In this document: one piece after another, positions 7,713 to 13,779 of the stretch
How positions within the stretch are numbered: the stretch's first letter is position 1
How the letters are laid out: every line of letters begins with the position of its first letter
DNA from: Fimenecus sp045613585
GTDB taxonomy: Bacteria > Bacillota > Clostridia > Oscillospirales > Acutalibacteraceae
Length of the DNA stretch: 17,839 nucleotides
Direction: 5' to 3'
Assembly (NCBI GenBank): GCA_045613585.1
Contig: JAZLBG010000117.1
Span: 1 to 17,839, forward strand
Program-made: the position numbers and the translations under genes
Notes under the pieces: model-generated
Told to the model about the DNA's origin: nothing
The model's database searches: none
What the model saw: the letters and a program-made list of their open reading frames with translations, nothing else

Positions 7713-8576
7713 ATGATTGAAACAGTTGGTATAAGATTTAAAGAAGGCGGAAAAATCTATGATTTTGATGCAGATGGCAAAAAATTCAATAAAGGTGATT
7801 ACGCCATAGTAGAAACTGTTCGTGGTATGGAATGTGGTCTTGTTGCAAAAGCAAACCATGGCACAAACGAAGACGATATTACAAAACCTCTTAAAAAAGT
7901 AATTCGTGTTGCAACAGAGAGTGATATTAAAACTCTTGCTGAAAATAAAGAAAAAGAAAAAGAGGCTTTCAAAATCTGTGAAGGCAAAATTGAAGCTCAC
8001 GGGTTAGAAATGAATCTTGTTGATGTTGAATATACTTTTGACCGCAGCAAACTTCTTTTCTATTTTACTGCTGACGGACGCGTTGACTTTCGCGAACTTG
8101 TAAAAGATTTGGCATCTGCATTCAGAACAAGAATTGAACTTCGTCAGATTGGCGTACGTGATGAATCTCGTATGGTTGGTGGTTTTGGTATTTGTGGCAG
8201 ACCATTCTGCTGTAATACTTTCTTGAATGACTTTCAACCTGTGTCAATTAAAATGGCCAAAGAACAAGGTCTTTCACTTAATCCAACAAAAATCAGTGGT
8301 ACATGCGGCAGACTTATGTGTTGCTTAAAATATGAGCAAGATACTTATGAGCATCTTCTTCGTGTTACACCAAAGGTTGGCGCAATTGTTGATACTCCTG
8401 ACGGAAAAGGCAAGGTTATTGAAAATAATCTTATTACAGGAATGTTAAAGGTTACATTAGACCGCCGTCCTGACGCTGCCCCTGCAGTATTCCACCGTCA
8501 TAGTGTAAAAATCCTCAAAGATGCTTATATTAGAGTTGAAAAAGAAGAACTTGAAGCATTAAAAGGAATAGAATAA
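7713..8576 (+). CDS. ricT: RicT (YaaT), PSP1-domain iron-sulphur protein of the Y-complex
   Basis: PSP1-domain protein of 287 aa. In Bacillus, RicT works with RicA and RicF, binds 4Fe-4S clusters, and supports RNase Y-dependent mRNA maturation, sporulation, competence and biofilm formation. Two cysteine groups stand out: GICGRPFCC (C161, C166, C167) and GTCGRLMCC (C198, C203, C204), the expected cluster ligands. The N-terminal part (1-60) contains a small beta domain, and 104-150 carries the DVEYTFDRSKLLFYFTADGRVDFRELV signature. AAAGGAG lies 6 bases before the ATG. It directly follows holB (26-base gap), a conserved neighbourhood. The ferredoxin promoter begins 9 bases after its stop. RicA/RicF are not in the window. 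Confidence 0.95.
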   Translation: MIETVGIRFKEGGKIYDFDADGKKFNKGDYAIVETVRGMECGLVAKANHGTNEDDITKPLKKVIRVATESDIKTLAENKEKEKEAFKICEGKIEAHGLEMNLVDVEYTFDRSKLLFYFTADGRVDFRELVKDLASAFRTRIELRQIGVRDESRMVGGFGICGRPFCCNTFLNDFQPVSIKMAKEQGLSLNPTKISGTCGRLMCCLKYEQDTYEHLLRVTPKVGAIVDTPDGKGKVIENNLITGMLKVTLDRRPDAAPAVFHRHSVKILKDAYIRVEKEELEALKGIE

Positions 8577-8584
8577 TTTAGTAC

Positions 8585-8612
8585 TTGATTTTTGCATTTT
8601 TTGTGTTACAAT
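8585..8612 (+). promoter_or_regulatory. Sigma-A promoter of the ferredoxin gene
   Basis: -35 TTGATT (8585-8590), 16-base spacer, -10 TACAAT (8607-8612) with an upstream TGT, an extended -10. It starts just after the ricT stop, so ferredoxin can be expressed separately and strongly. Confidence 0.75.
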
Positions 8613-8644
8613 GTAAATATACCAATAAAGGGAGGTACATAACC

Positions 8645-8815
8645 ATGGCATACAAAATTACTGATGATTGCATTTCATGTGGCGCTTGTGCAGCTGATTG
8701 TCCAGTAGAAGCTATTTCTGAAGGAGATGGCATCTATGTAATCGACGCTGACACATGTATCGATTGTGGTGCTTGTGCAGATAGCTGCCCAGTTTCAGCT
8801 CCAGTTGCTGACTAA
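8645..8815 (+). CDS. 2[4Fe-4S] ferredoxin, clostridial type
   Basis: Small electron carrier (56 aa) with two CxxCxxCxxxCP cluster motifs: C9, C12, C15, C19 and C38, C41, C44, C48, each cluster taking its fourth ligand from the other motif. It would shuttle low-potential electrons for pyruvate:ferredoxin oxidoreductase, hydrogenase or similar anaerobic enzymes, none of which is in the window. A longer in-frame opening starts at 8585, but GGGAGGT 8 bases before the ATG at 8645 and the family length fix the start. Own promoter upstream, strong terminator downstream, so a single-gene transcript is expected. Confidence 0.96.
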   Translation: MAYKITDDCISCGACAADCPVEAISEGDGIYVIDADTCIDCGACADSCPVSAPVAD

Positions 8816-8829
8816 TTAAAATTTATAAG

Positions 8830-8862
8830 AAAAGACCGTTGAACATTCAACGGTCTTTTTTT
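8830..8862. terminator. Bidirectional intrinsic terminator between ferredoxin and hslO
   Basis: A 13-bp near-perfect stem AAAAGACCGTTGA / TCAACGGTCTTTT around a 4-base loop (centre 8843-8846), followed by seven T on the plus strand and a T-rich run on the minus strand. It serves the convergent ferredoxin and hslO operons. Confidence 0.9.
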
Positions 8863-8871
8863 ATTGTTAAC

Positions 8872-9753
8872 TTATTTACTTGCTTCTTTTAAAAGTTTCA
8901 AAATCTTATCTCTTGAAAAATTATATTTTTTATTACAGAAATGGCAACAAACTTCTGTATTTTCGTCCTCTGCCATTTCGCGAAGTCCTTCTTCACCGGC
9001 ACTGATAAGAGCCTTTGTAACACGCTCAACACTACAATCACACTTATATTCAACATACTGTGTGTCAAGAAGTTGCATTGAAAATTCAGGAAGCACTGTT
9101 TCGCAAATCTTTTCAGGAGTAAGTCCTTCTGCCAGCATTGTTGTAACAGGTTTAATATTCTGTAATCCTTTTTCTACAAGTGAAATTGTGTCTTCACCGG
9201 CTGTCGGGAGTAACTGAATTAAAAATCCACCAGCTAAAAGCACTTCTTCTGTTTCAGGATTTACAAGCACACCCAAAGCGCAAACAGTAGGTGTTTGCTC
9301 ACTTGTGAAATAGTAGGCAGTAATGTCTTCTGCAACCTCACCTGAAATAATAGGTGTCTGCGCACAATATGGTTCTTTAAGACCTAAATCTTTAATAACA
9401 GTTAAAAATCCATTTTTGCCGATAGCACCTGACACATCAAGCTTACCTTTTGCATTAAGTGGCAAATTCACTCTAGAGTCACCAATATAGCCTTTAACCT
9501 GACCCTTTGAGTTTGCAACTGCTACAACAGGGGCAGCGGGTCCGCCACCATTAAGTTTGAGTGTAAGAGTATCTTTATCACCTTTTAAGAGTGCGCCCAT
9601 CATTGATACACCTGTAATAAGGCGGCCAAGGGCTGCAGAACACACTTTGCTTGTGTTATGAATATTCTGCATTTCTCTAACCATTTCTGTTGAATTAAGG
9701 GCAAGACAGTAAAGAGTACCGTCTTCTGATATCATTCTGACTAATTCGTTCAT
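8872..9753 (-). CDS. hslO: Hsp33 redox-regulated holdase chaperone
   Basis: Hsp33 holds unfolding proteins under oxidative and heat stress. The reduced, zinc-bound form is inactive; disulphide formation activates it. The 293-aa protein has the Hsp33 core with GRLITGVSMMGALLK (43-57) and NGGGPAAPVVAVAN (68-81), and the C-terminal redox switch CDC (C238, C240) and CHFC (C270, C273), with an extra C269. The switch spacing is normal. The ATG overlaps the preceding methyltransferase stop (ATGA), so it is translationally coupled as the last gene of a three-gene operon with yerC. In an anaerobe this gene presumably answers to oxygen exposure. Confidence 0.95.
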   Translation of the reverse strand: MNELVRMISEDGTLYCLALNSTEMVREMQNIHNTSKVCSAALGRLITGVSMMGALLKGDKDTLTLKLNGGGPAAPVVAVANSKGQVKGYIGDSRVNLPLNAKGKLDVSGAIGKNGFLTVIKDLGLKEPYCAQTPIISGEVAEDITAYYFTSEQTPTVCALGVLVNPETEEVLLAGGFLIQLLPTAGEDTISLVEKGLQNIKPVTTMLAEGLTPEKICETVLPEFSMQLLDTQYVEYKCDCSVERVTKALISAGEEGLREMAEDENTEVCCHFCNKKYNFSRDKILKLLKEASK

Positions 9754-10523
9754 TTTAATTCATCCTTAAATATAGTCTTTATTTTTTTAGCAACAATCAC
9801 CAAACGCTCTGTTTTTTCGTTTGTTGGATTATCGCTGTAATCGTCATATGTATTTATAATTTCAAACCCACAATCTGTGAGAATTTCAAGTATTTTTTGT
9901 GGCTCATAAGCATATTCACAAAAGCTTTCGCTATAACGCTCATAGCACTCGTCATCTTCATTTTTAATAAAGAAATCAAGGTCAATGGTAGTTGTGACAT
10001 TTTCTTTGTTATAAGAATTTTGCCATGCGCAATAAACCTCATCCATATCATAAATAAAAGTGTTATTTGCAAGAATTTCTTTGTGCTTATATGGAGTATT
10101 CATATCGAAAATAAAAATACCACCCATATTCATAAAAAGTGAAATTTTTTCGATTGATTTTCTCACTTTTTCTATTGTGTCAATGTGATTTACAGTATCA
10201 AGCACCGAAACTGCACAGTCAATAGTGCCAAACAAATCAAGGTCTTCTGCATTCTGACACAAAAACATGGTGCTAGAATTTTCTTCATACTTTTTCTCAT
10301 TGGCGACCATAAGCATATCTTCACTTGCATCAACGCCAATAACATCGTAACCATTGTTTTCAAGTAAAAATGAAAGTGTACCTGTGCCACAACCCAAGTC
10401 AAGCAAAAGCCCTCCGTCAACACCATTTTTGTGTAACAGAGAGCAGACTTTATTGGCAATTTTTTCGTAAGGGACATTTTCTGTTAAAATATCATAAACT
10501 GATGAAAAAATACCGTAACTCAT
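9750..10523 (-). CDS. Class I SAM-dependent methyltransferase, substrate unknown
   Basis: Rossmann-fold methyltransferase of 257 aa. Motif I is LLDLGCGTGTLS (40-51), the acidic end of strand 2 is D65 in VIGVDASEDML (61-71), and later motifs include AEDLDLF and the hydrophobic GGIFIFDMNTP segment. The opening MSYGIFSSVYDILTENVPYEKIANKV is typical of a small-molecule/protein methyltransferase group common in Firmicutes. The substrate cannot be told. Its ATG shares a base with the yerC stop (TAATG) and its stop overlaps hslO by four bases, so the three genes are tightly coupled. It might act in a stress or tRNA/cofactor context; this is inference from hslO only. Confidence 0.9.
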   Translation of the reverse strand: MSYGIFSSVYDILTENVPYEKIANKVCSLLHKNGVDGGLLLDLGCGTGTLSFLLENNGYDVIGVDASEDMLMVANEKKYEENSSTMFLCQNAEDLDLFGTIDCAVSVLDTVNHIDTIEKVRKSIEKISLFMNMGGIFIFDMNTPYKHKEILANNTFIYDMDEVYCAWQNSYNKENVTTTIDLDFFIKNEDDECYERYSESFCEYAYEPQKILEILTDCGFEIINTYDDYSDNPTNEKTERLVIVAKKIKTIFKDELK

Positions 10524-10807
10524 TATTTTACTCTTTCAAAAATCTTTTCATAACCGTCAGCACCATACTGAAGTGAGCGGTTTACACGACTGATAGTTGC
10601 TGTTGAAGCGCCTGTTTCTTTAACAATATCATTATAAACCTTCTTTTCTGAAAGCATTTTAGCAACAACACAACGTTGTGCCATTGAATGAAATTCGTTT
10701 ACTGTGCAAAGGTCTTCAAAAAAAGCATAACATTCGTCTTCATTTTTTAATTCCATAATACATTTTACAAGAAAATCTGTATTTTCGTTTCTGAAATCAA
10801 TTCCCAT
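10523..10807 (-). CDS. yerC: YerC/YecD-family TrpR-like regulator
   Basis: Small all-helical DNA-binding protein (94 aa) of the YerC/YecD branch of the Trp-repressor superfamily. The helix-turn-helix is at about 58-79 (YNDIVKETGASTATISRVNRSL), preceded by the FEDLCTVNEFHSMAQRCVVAKML segment typical of the family. A TTG 15 bases upstream would lengthen it, but that TTG lies inside the Shine-Dalgarno TTGGAGGAAA, so the ATG at 10807 is the start. It heads the operon with the methyltransferase and hslO. The regulated genes and ligand of this family are poorly known; tryptophan binding should not be assumed. Autoregulation is possible. Confidence 0.9.
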   Translation of the reverse strand: MGIDFRNENTDFLVKCIMELKNEDECYAFFEDLCTVNEFHSMAQRCVVAKMLSEKKVYNDIVKETGASTATISRVNRSLQYGADGYEKIFERVK

Positions 10808-10840
10808 TTTTATTTCCTCCAAAGTTTTTCGCTCTTTAAC

Positions 10841-10869
10841 ATTTTAGCACATTAAAACTTGAAAGTAAA
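10841..10869 (-). promoter_or_regulatory. Sigma-A promoter of the yerC operon
   Basis: Minus strand: -35 TTTACT (10864-10869), 17-base spacer, -10 TAAAAT (10841-10846) with TGC before it (extended -10). It sits directly after the permease stop (10887). I see no clear terminator between them, so read-through from the Fur-permease unit is possible. Confidence 0.7.
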
Positions 10870-10886
10870 GAATTATTTTTTGACAA

Positions 10887-11786
10887 TTAAATTATGTGTA
10901 AAATTATTCCAGGAATGACAGAGCAACCATAAAGAATAACTAACAACTTAAGATTTTCTTTGAATTTTGACTTGTTACGGAATAATACAAGCAAGCCAGC
11001 ACCCGCGTTAGTGCAAAGACCTGCAATAAGTGAGCCAAAAGTAAGCGTGCCCTCAATATACAAATGAGTTAAAAGTACAGAAGATGCACAGTTAGGAATA
11101 AAGCCTATAATACCAGCTAAAAATGGTTGAAATATTGACTCTGAAAGTAGTATATGTGAAAGTGTATCTGTACCAATAAACGCTACAAACAAATCAATTA
11201 TAATAGTGAATAAAAGTACAAATCCGAATACTTTTACAGTATGAATAAGCGCAGGGCGCAAGATTTTGCCGTCTTCTTCACATCCACAATGGTCTTGCTC
11301 ACAAAGGTCGTGAGAATGGTGGTGATGATGGTGATGCTTATGAGTTTTCTTCTCAATAAAATAAATTAAATAGCCAAAGAAAAGGGCTATAACAATTTTT
11401 GAAATAAGAAGTTTTAAAATCTCATAACTTCCGTTGTGTGCAGTAGCTAAAAGCACTATTGCCTCGTCAGATGTGGAGAGAAAAACAGCAACAAGAGTGC
11501 CTAAAGTGATTATTCCACTGGAATAAAGGTTTGCGCTCATTACTGAAAATCCGCATTGTGGAATACAGCCAAGAATTGTTGCCACCATAGGTCCTAAAGC
11601 ACCTGCACGGGTGAAAAGGTGTTTGATTTTATCTTGTGCCTTATGTTCAAGAAATTCAATTACAAGAAATGCAATAAATAAAAATGGTAGTATTTTAAGA
11701 GTATCAATTAGTGATTCGAAAATCACTTCAAAAAAGCCACTTGCTGAATAAACAGGTGCTTCTATATGTGCATGTAAGAATGTCAT
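10887..11786 (-). CDS. Putative metal-efflux permease with histidine-rich loop
   Basis: Integral membrane protein of 299 aa with about eight hydrophobic spans, resembling proteins annotated as putative manganese transporters or arsenic efflux permeases. It has two related halves: GCIPQCG (73-79) and GFIPNCA (228-234) start gapless 41-residue segments with 14 identities, an internal duplication. Between the halves lies a cytosolic-type loop (147-172) rich in metal ligands: seven consecutive His at 151-157, then H159, C162, H166, C167, C169. The start at 11786 is set by GGAGGT within the regulator gene and overlaps its stop by four bases (ATGA); an opening nine codons longer has no ribosome site. 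Coupling to a Fur-family gene supports metal export. Which metal (Mn, Zn, Fe, Ni) cannot be read. Confidence 0.85.
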   Translation of the reverse strand: MTFLHAHIEAPVYSASGFFEVIFESLIDTLKILPFLFIAFLVIEFLEHKAQDKIKHLFTRAGALGPMVATILGCIPQCGFSVMSANLYSSGIITLGTLVAVFLSTSDEAIVLLATAHNGSYEILKLLISKIVIALFFGYLIYFIEKKTHKHHHHHHHSHDLCEQDHCGCEEDGKILRPALIHTVKVFGFVLLFTIIIDLFVAFIGTDTLSHILLSESIFQPFLAGIIGFIPNCASSVLLTHLYIEGTLTFGSLIAGLCTNAGAGLLVLFRNKSKFKENLKLLVILYGCSVIPGIILHII

Positions 11787-12184
11787 ATTTTCACACCTCC
11801 ACATTTCTGGCAAGTACCATAAAGCACAGTTTTTGAGCCATCAAGAGTGAATTTGTGGTCGGCAAAAATATGACTTGCAAGCTTGTCGAGAAAATCACAT
11901 TCAGTATGAATTAACTCCCCACAACTTGAGCACTTAAGATGATAGTGATTGTGACACTCGTCACTGAGAAGTTGATAACAACAAGCCTCATTTTCACCTG
12001 TAATAAATTTTCTTACCTTGTTTTCAACAACAAGACGGTCTAATTGACGATAAACAGTAGTTCTGCCAATGCGACCACCATCTTTAACCAGTGCAAAATA
12101 TACATCTTCTGCAGAAAAGTGTCTGTCAGGATTTTTCTCTAAAAAGCTATAAACTAATTTACTCTGTTTTGTTTCGTAACTCAT
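11783..12184 (-). CDS. Fur-family metal-dependent transcriptional regulator
   Basis: Repressor of the Fur/Zur/PerR/Mur family, 133 aa. The winged helix has its recognition helix at GRTTVYRQLDRL (40-51). The metal-sensing segment is HNHYHLKC (78-85). Structural zinc is held by C85/C88 (CSSC) and C125/C128 (CQKC). Additional ligands H105, H110 and E90/D-region residues are plausible. The start at 12184 follows AAAGG with 8-base spacing; earlier in-frame codons overlap the promoter and operator and are rejected. It is the first gene of a coupled pair with the histidine-rich permease. A perfect inverted repeat overlaps the -10 of its own promoter, so autoregulation is likely. Subfamily (iron, zinc, manganese or peroxide) is not assignable with certainty. 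Confidence 0.93.
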   Translation of the reverse strand: MSYETKQSKLVYSFLEKNPDRHFSAEDVYFALVKDGGRIGRTTVYRQLDRLVVENKVRKFITGENEACCYQLLSDECHNHYHLKCSSCGELIHTECDFLDKLASHIFADHKFTLDGSKTVLYGTCQKCGGVKI

Positions 12185-12203
12185 AACAATACCTTTCACT
12201 TTG

Positions 12204-12226
12204 AATTTGAAATCCATTTTCAAATT
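12204..12226. promoter_or_regulatory. Candidate Fur-family operator (9-5-9 inverted repeat)
   Basis: Perfect palindrome AATTTGAAA-N5-TTTCAAATT. It overlaps the last three bases of the -10 box and extends into the leader of the Fur-family gene. The central 15-mer (12208-12222) matches the 7-1-7 Fur-box consensus at 10 of 14 informative positions by my count. Repressor binding here would block initiation. Confidence 0.65.
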
Positions 12227-12252
12227 ATATAAGAACACAACAAAAAAGTCAA
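12224..12252 (-). promoter_or_regulatory. Sigma-A promoter of the Fur-family/permease operon
   Basis: Minus strand: -35 TTGACT (12247-12252), 17-base spacer, -10 TATAAT (12224-12229). Near-consensus, so strong unless repressed. Confidence 0.85.
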
Positions 12253-12267
12253 GAAAATTATATTGTC

Positions 12268-12293
12268 CCCTATATTGTTTCATACCCTATATT
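12268..12293. repeat. Short direct repeat upstream of the Fur-family promoter
   Basis: Two exact copies of CCCTATATT (12268-12276 and 12285-12293) repeat with a 17-base period, 16 bases upstream of the -35 box. They could be an upstream regulator or UP-like site, or chance in A/T-rich DNA. Confidence 0.3.
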
Positions 12294-12302
12294 TTTGCCA
12301 AA

Positions 12303-12330
12303 TAAAAAGGGATGCCTGGTCGACATCCCT
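12303..12330 (-). terminator. Intrinsic terminator of trpS
   Basis: Stem AGGGATG (12308-12314) and CATCCCT (12324-12330) with a 9-base loop, followed on the minus strand by TTTTTATT. It lies 21 bases after the trpS stop. Confidence 0.8.
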
Positions 12331-12351
12331 ACAGAAACTTTTGAAAATAAA

Positions 12352-13359
12352 TTAAAGCATATATAAACCTGACTTTTTCATTGCTTTATTGAGTGTTCTT
12401 TGTGCAAAACGGCTTGCTTTTTCTGCACCATTTTTTGCGCACTCGTTAAGATATGCTTTATCGTTGATAAGACGGTTATACTCTGTCTTAAATGGTCGGA
12501 GTTCTTCAACAACTGCTTCTGCTACTGCTGATTTGAAATCACCATAGCCTTTGCCGTCGAAATCTTTTTCAATCTGTTCATAAGAAAGACCTGTACAACA
12601 AGAGTAAATACCCATAAGGTTGTTAATACCATCTTTACCGTCTGCATAGCGTACTTTTGCTTCAGAGTCTGTAACTGCGCTTTTGATTTTCTTAACAATT
12701 ACATTGTCATCATCAAGCATTGAAATATAGCCTTTTGGATTCGTGTCAGACTTACTCATTTTTGATGTTGGGTCCTGAAGTGACATAACACGAGCCCCTA
12801 CCTTACCAATAAATGGTTCAGGAAGTGTAAATGTATTGCCATAAACTGTATTAAAACGTTCTGCAATATCACGAGCAATTTCAAGATGTTGTTTCTGGTC
12901 TGCACCAATTGGAACAAAATCCGCCTGATAAAGAAGAATGTCAGCAGCCATAAGAATTGGGTATGTGAAAAGACCTACATTTACATTTTCAGGGTGTTTT
13001 TCACTTTTATCTTTAAACTGTGTCATTCTTGCTGCTTCACCAAACTGTGTGCAACAATTTAAAAGCCATGCAAGTTGAGCGTGTTGTGGAACATGGCTCT
13101 GGATGAAAACAATACTTTCTTCAGGGTCAAGACCAAGTGCCAATAAAATTGCATAAAGCTCCATTGTGTTTTTGCGAAGCGTTGCAGGCTCAGGACGAAC
13201 TGTAAGAGAATGCAAGTCAGCAACTGCATAAAGACAGTTGTAGTCATCTTTCATATTTTTCCAGTTTTTAAGTGCACCAAGGTAGTTACCGAGTGTTGGT
13301 GTGCCTGTTGGCTGAATAGCACTTAAAACTATCTTTTTCTTTTCTACGGTGTTTTCCAT
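12352..13359 (-). CDS. trpS: Tryptophanyl-tRNA synthetase
   Basis: Class I aminoacyl-tRNA synthetase that charges tRNA-Trp, 335 aa, normal bacterial length. The HIGH-type signature is PTGTPTLGNYLGA (17-29, TLGN at 22-25), GADQKQHLE is at 152-160 and the KMSKS loop is at 200-204. AVADLHSLTV (45-54) and FIQSHVPQHAQLAWLL (85-100) are also typical. The ATG follows AGGTGAT. The gene is monocistronic with a near-consensus promoter and a short leader of about 35 bases, too short for a T-box, which often controls this gene in Firmicutes. Expression therefore looks constitutive. Confidence 0.97.
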   Translation of the reverse strand: MENTVEKKKIVLSAIQPTGTPTLGNYLGALKNWKNMKDDYNCLYAVADLHSLTVRPEPATLRKNTMELYAILLALGLDPEESIVFIQSHVPQHAQLAWLLNCCTQFGEAARMTQFKDKSEKHPENVNVGLFTYPILMAADILLYQADFVPIGADQKQHLEIARDIAERFNTVYGNTFTLPEPFIGKVGARVMSLQDPTSKMSKSDTNPKGYISMLDDDNVIVKKIKSAVTDSEAKVRYADGKDGINNLMGIYSCCTGLSYEQIEKDFDGKGYGDFKSAVAEAVVEELRPFKTEYNRLINDKAYLNECAKNGAEKASRFAQRTLNKAMKKSGLYML

Positions 13360-13397
13360 TTATGTATCACCTATTCATAAAATTTTGTATCCTATAT

Positions 13398-13426
13398 ATT
13401 AAACTATTTTTTGAGTAATTTGTCAA
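13398..13426 (-). promoter_or_regulatory. Sigma-A promoter of trpS
   Basis: Minus strand: -35 TTGACA (13421-13426), perfect consensus; 17-base spacer; -10 TTTAAT (13398-13403). Confidence 0.82.
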
Positions 13427-13437
13427 TGTAAAACAAT

Positions 13438-13594
13438 GAATTCATAAGAATTCAATTCATGGAGCGTAAGCGAGAAATCATGGCGAAGCCAATTCATGCG
13501 TAGCAAATCATAAATATGAATTGCAAACAAGTTTGCATGAATTGATTTCATCATGAATTGTGATAAATCACATAATTTGCACCTACGGTGCATT
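13438..13594. repeat. Array of small hairpins, copy 1 (irregular)
   Basis: Short palindromes follow each other, separated by AATTCAT/AAATCAT-like linkers: GAATTC-ATAA-GAATTC (13438-13453), a GCGTAAGC core (about 13464-13471), GGC-GAA-GCC (13482-13490), GC-GTA-GC (13498-13504), GCAAAC-AA-GTTTGC (13523-13536), GTGAT-AA-ATCAC (13560-13571) and TGCACC-TAC-GGTGCA (13578-13592). Stem sequences differ, linkers recur. It fills the gap between the trpS promoter and a small gene. No ORF or RNA gene is recognisable in it. Confidence 0.7.
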
Positions 13595-13735
13595 TTATCT
13601 GTTCATATACGCTTCAGCAAGGACTTTAAGTTGTTCAACTGTCTGAAACTTTGCCCCTGACTCAACAATTGCCGTGCGAACAGATGCTGGTAGTGTGTTG
13701 AAATATGCACGAACATCTATAGACATATTATTCAT
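13595..13735 (-). CDS. Small protein of 46 aa, unknown function
   Basis: A short open frame opening MNNMSIDVRAYFNTLPASVR, with the helical middle IVESGAKFQTVEQLKVLAEAYM near its end. It has no cysteine and no membrane segment, and looks like a compact two-helix protein. A Shine-Dalgarno GAGGTGAT lies 6 bases before the ATG, which argues for translation. That Shine-Dalgarno forms the 3' arm of the terminator hairpin after the ABC ATPase gene, so ribosome access would be blocked when the hairpin forms. It lies 44 bases downstream of the ATPase gene on the same strand and may be expressed by read-through. I do not recognise a named family; the hydrophobic pattern (LPasVr..I..sG..f.tve.L..LA) looks conserved rather than random. 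Confidence 0.6.
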   Translation of the reverse strand: MNNMSIDVRAYFNTLPASVRTAIVESGAKFQTVEQLKVLAEAYMNR

Positions 13736-13771
13736 AAAAAATCACCTCAGTAGTATTTTTACCAAGGTGAT
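13736..13771 (-). terminator. Terminator of the amino acid ABC operon that contains a ribosome site
   Basis: On the minus strand ATCACCT (13771-13765) pairs with AGGTGAT (13747-13741) across a 17-base loop, followed by six T. The 3' arm is also the Shine-Dalgarno of the 46-aa gene whose ATG follows immediately. Confidence 0.7.
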
Positions 13772-13779
13772 ATTTTTTA

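Noticed and set aside
10523..10822. YerC as a tryptophan repressor paired with trpS
   Set aside because: The family relation to TrpR is distant, trpS is in a separate unit more than 1.5 kb away, and no shared operator is visible.
11783..12283. Longer start for the Fur-family gene (adds 33 residues)
   Set aside because: The extra codons cover the -10 box and the candidate operator, and no ribosome site precedes the early start; the ATG at 12184 has one.
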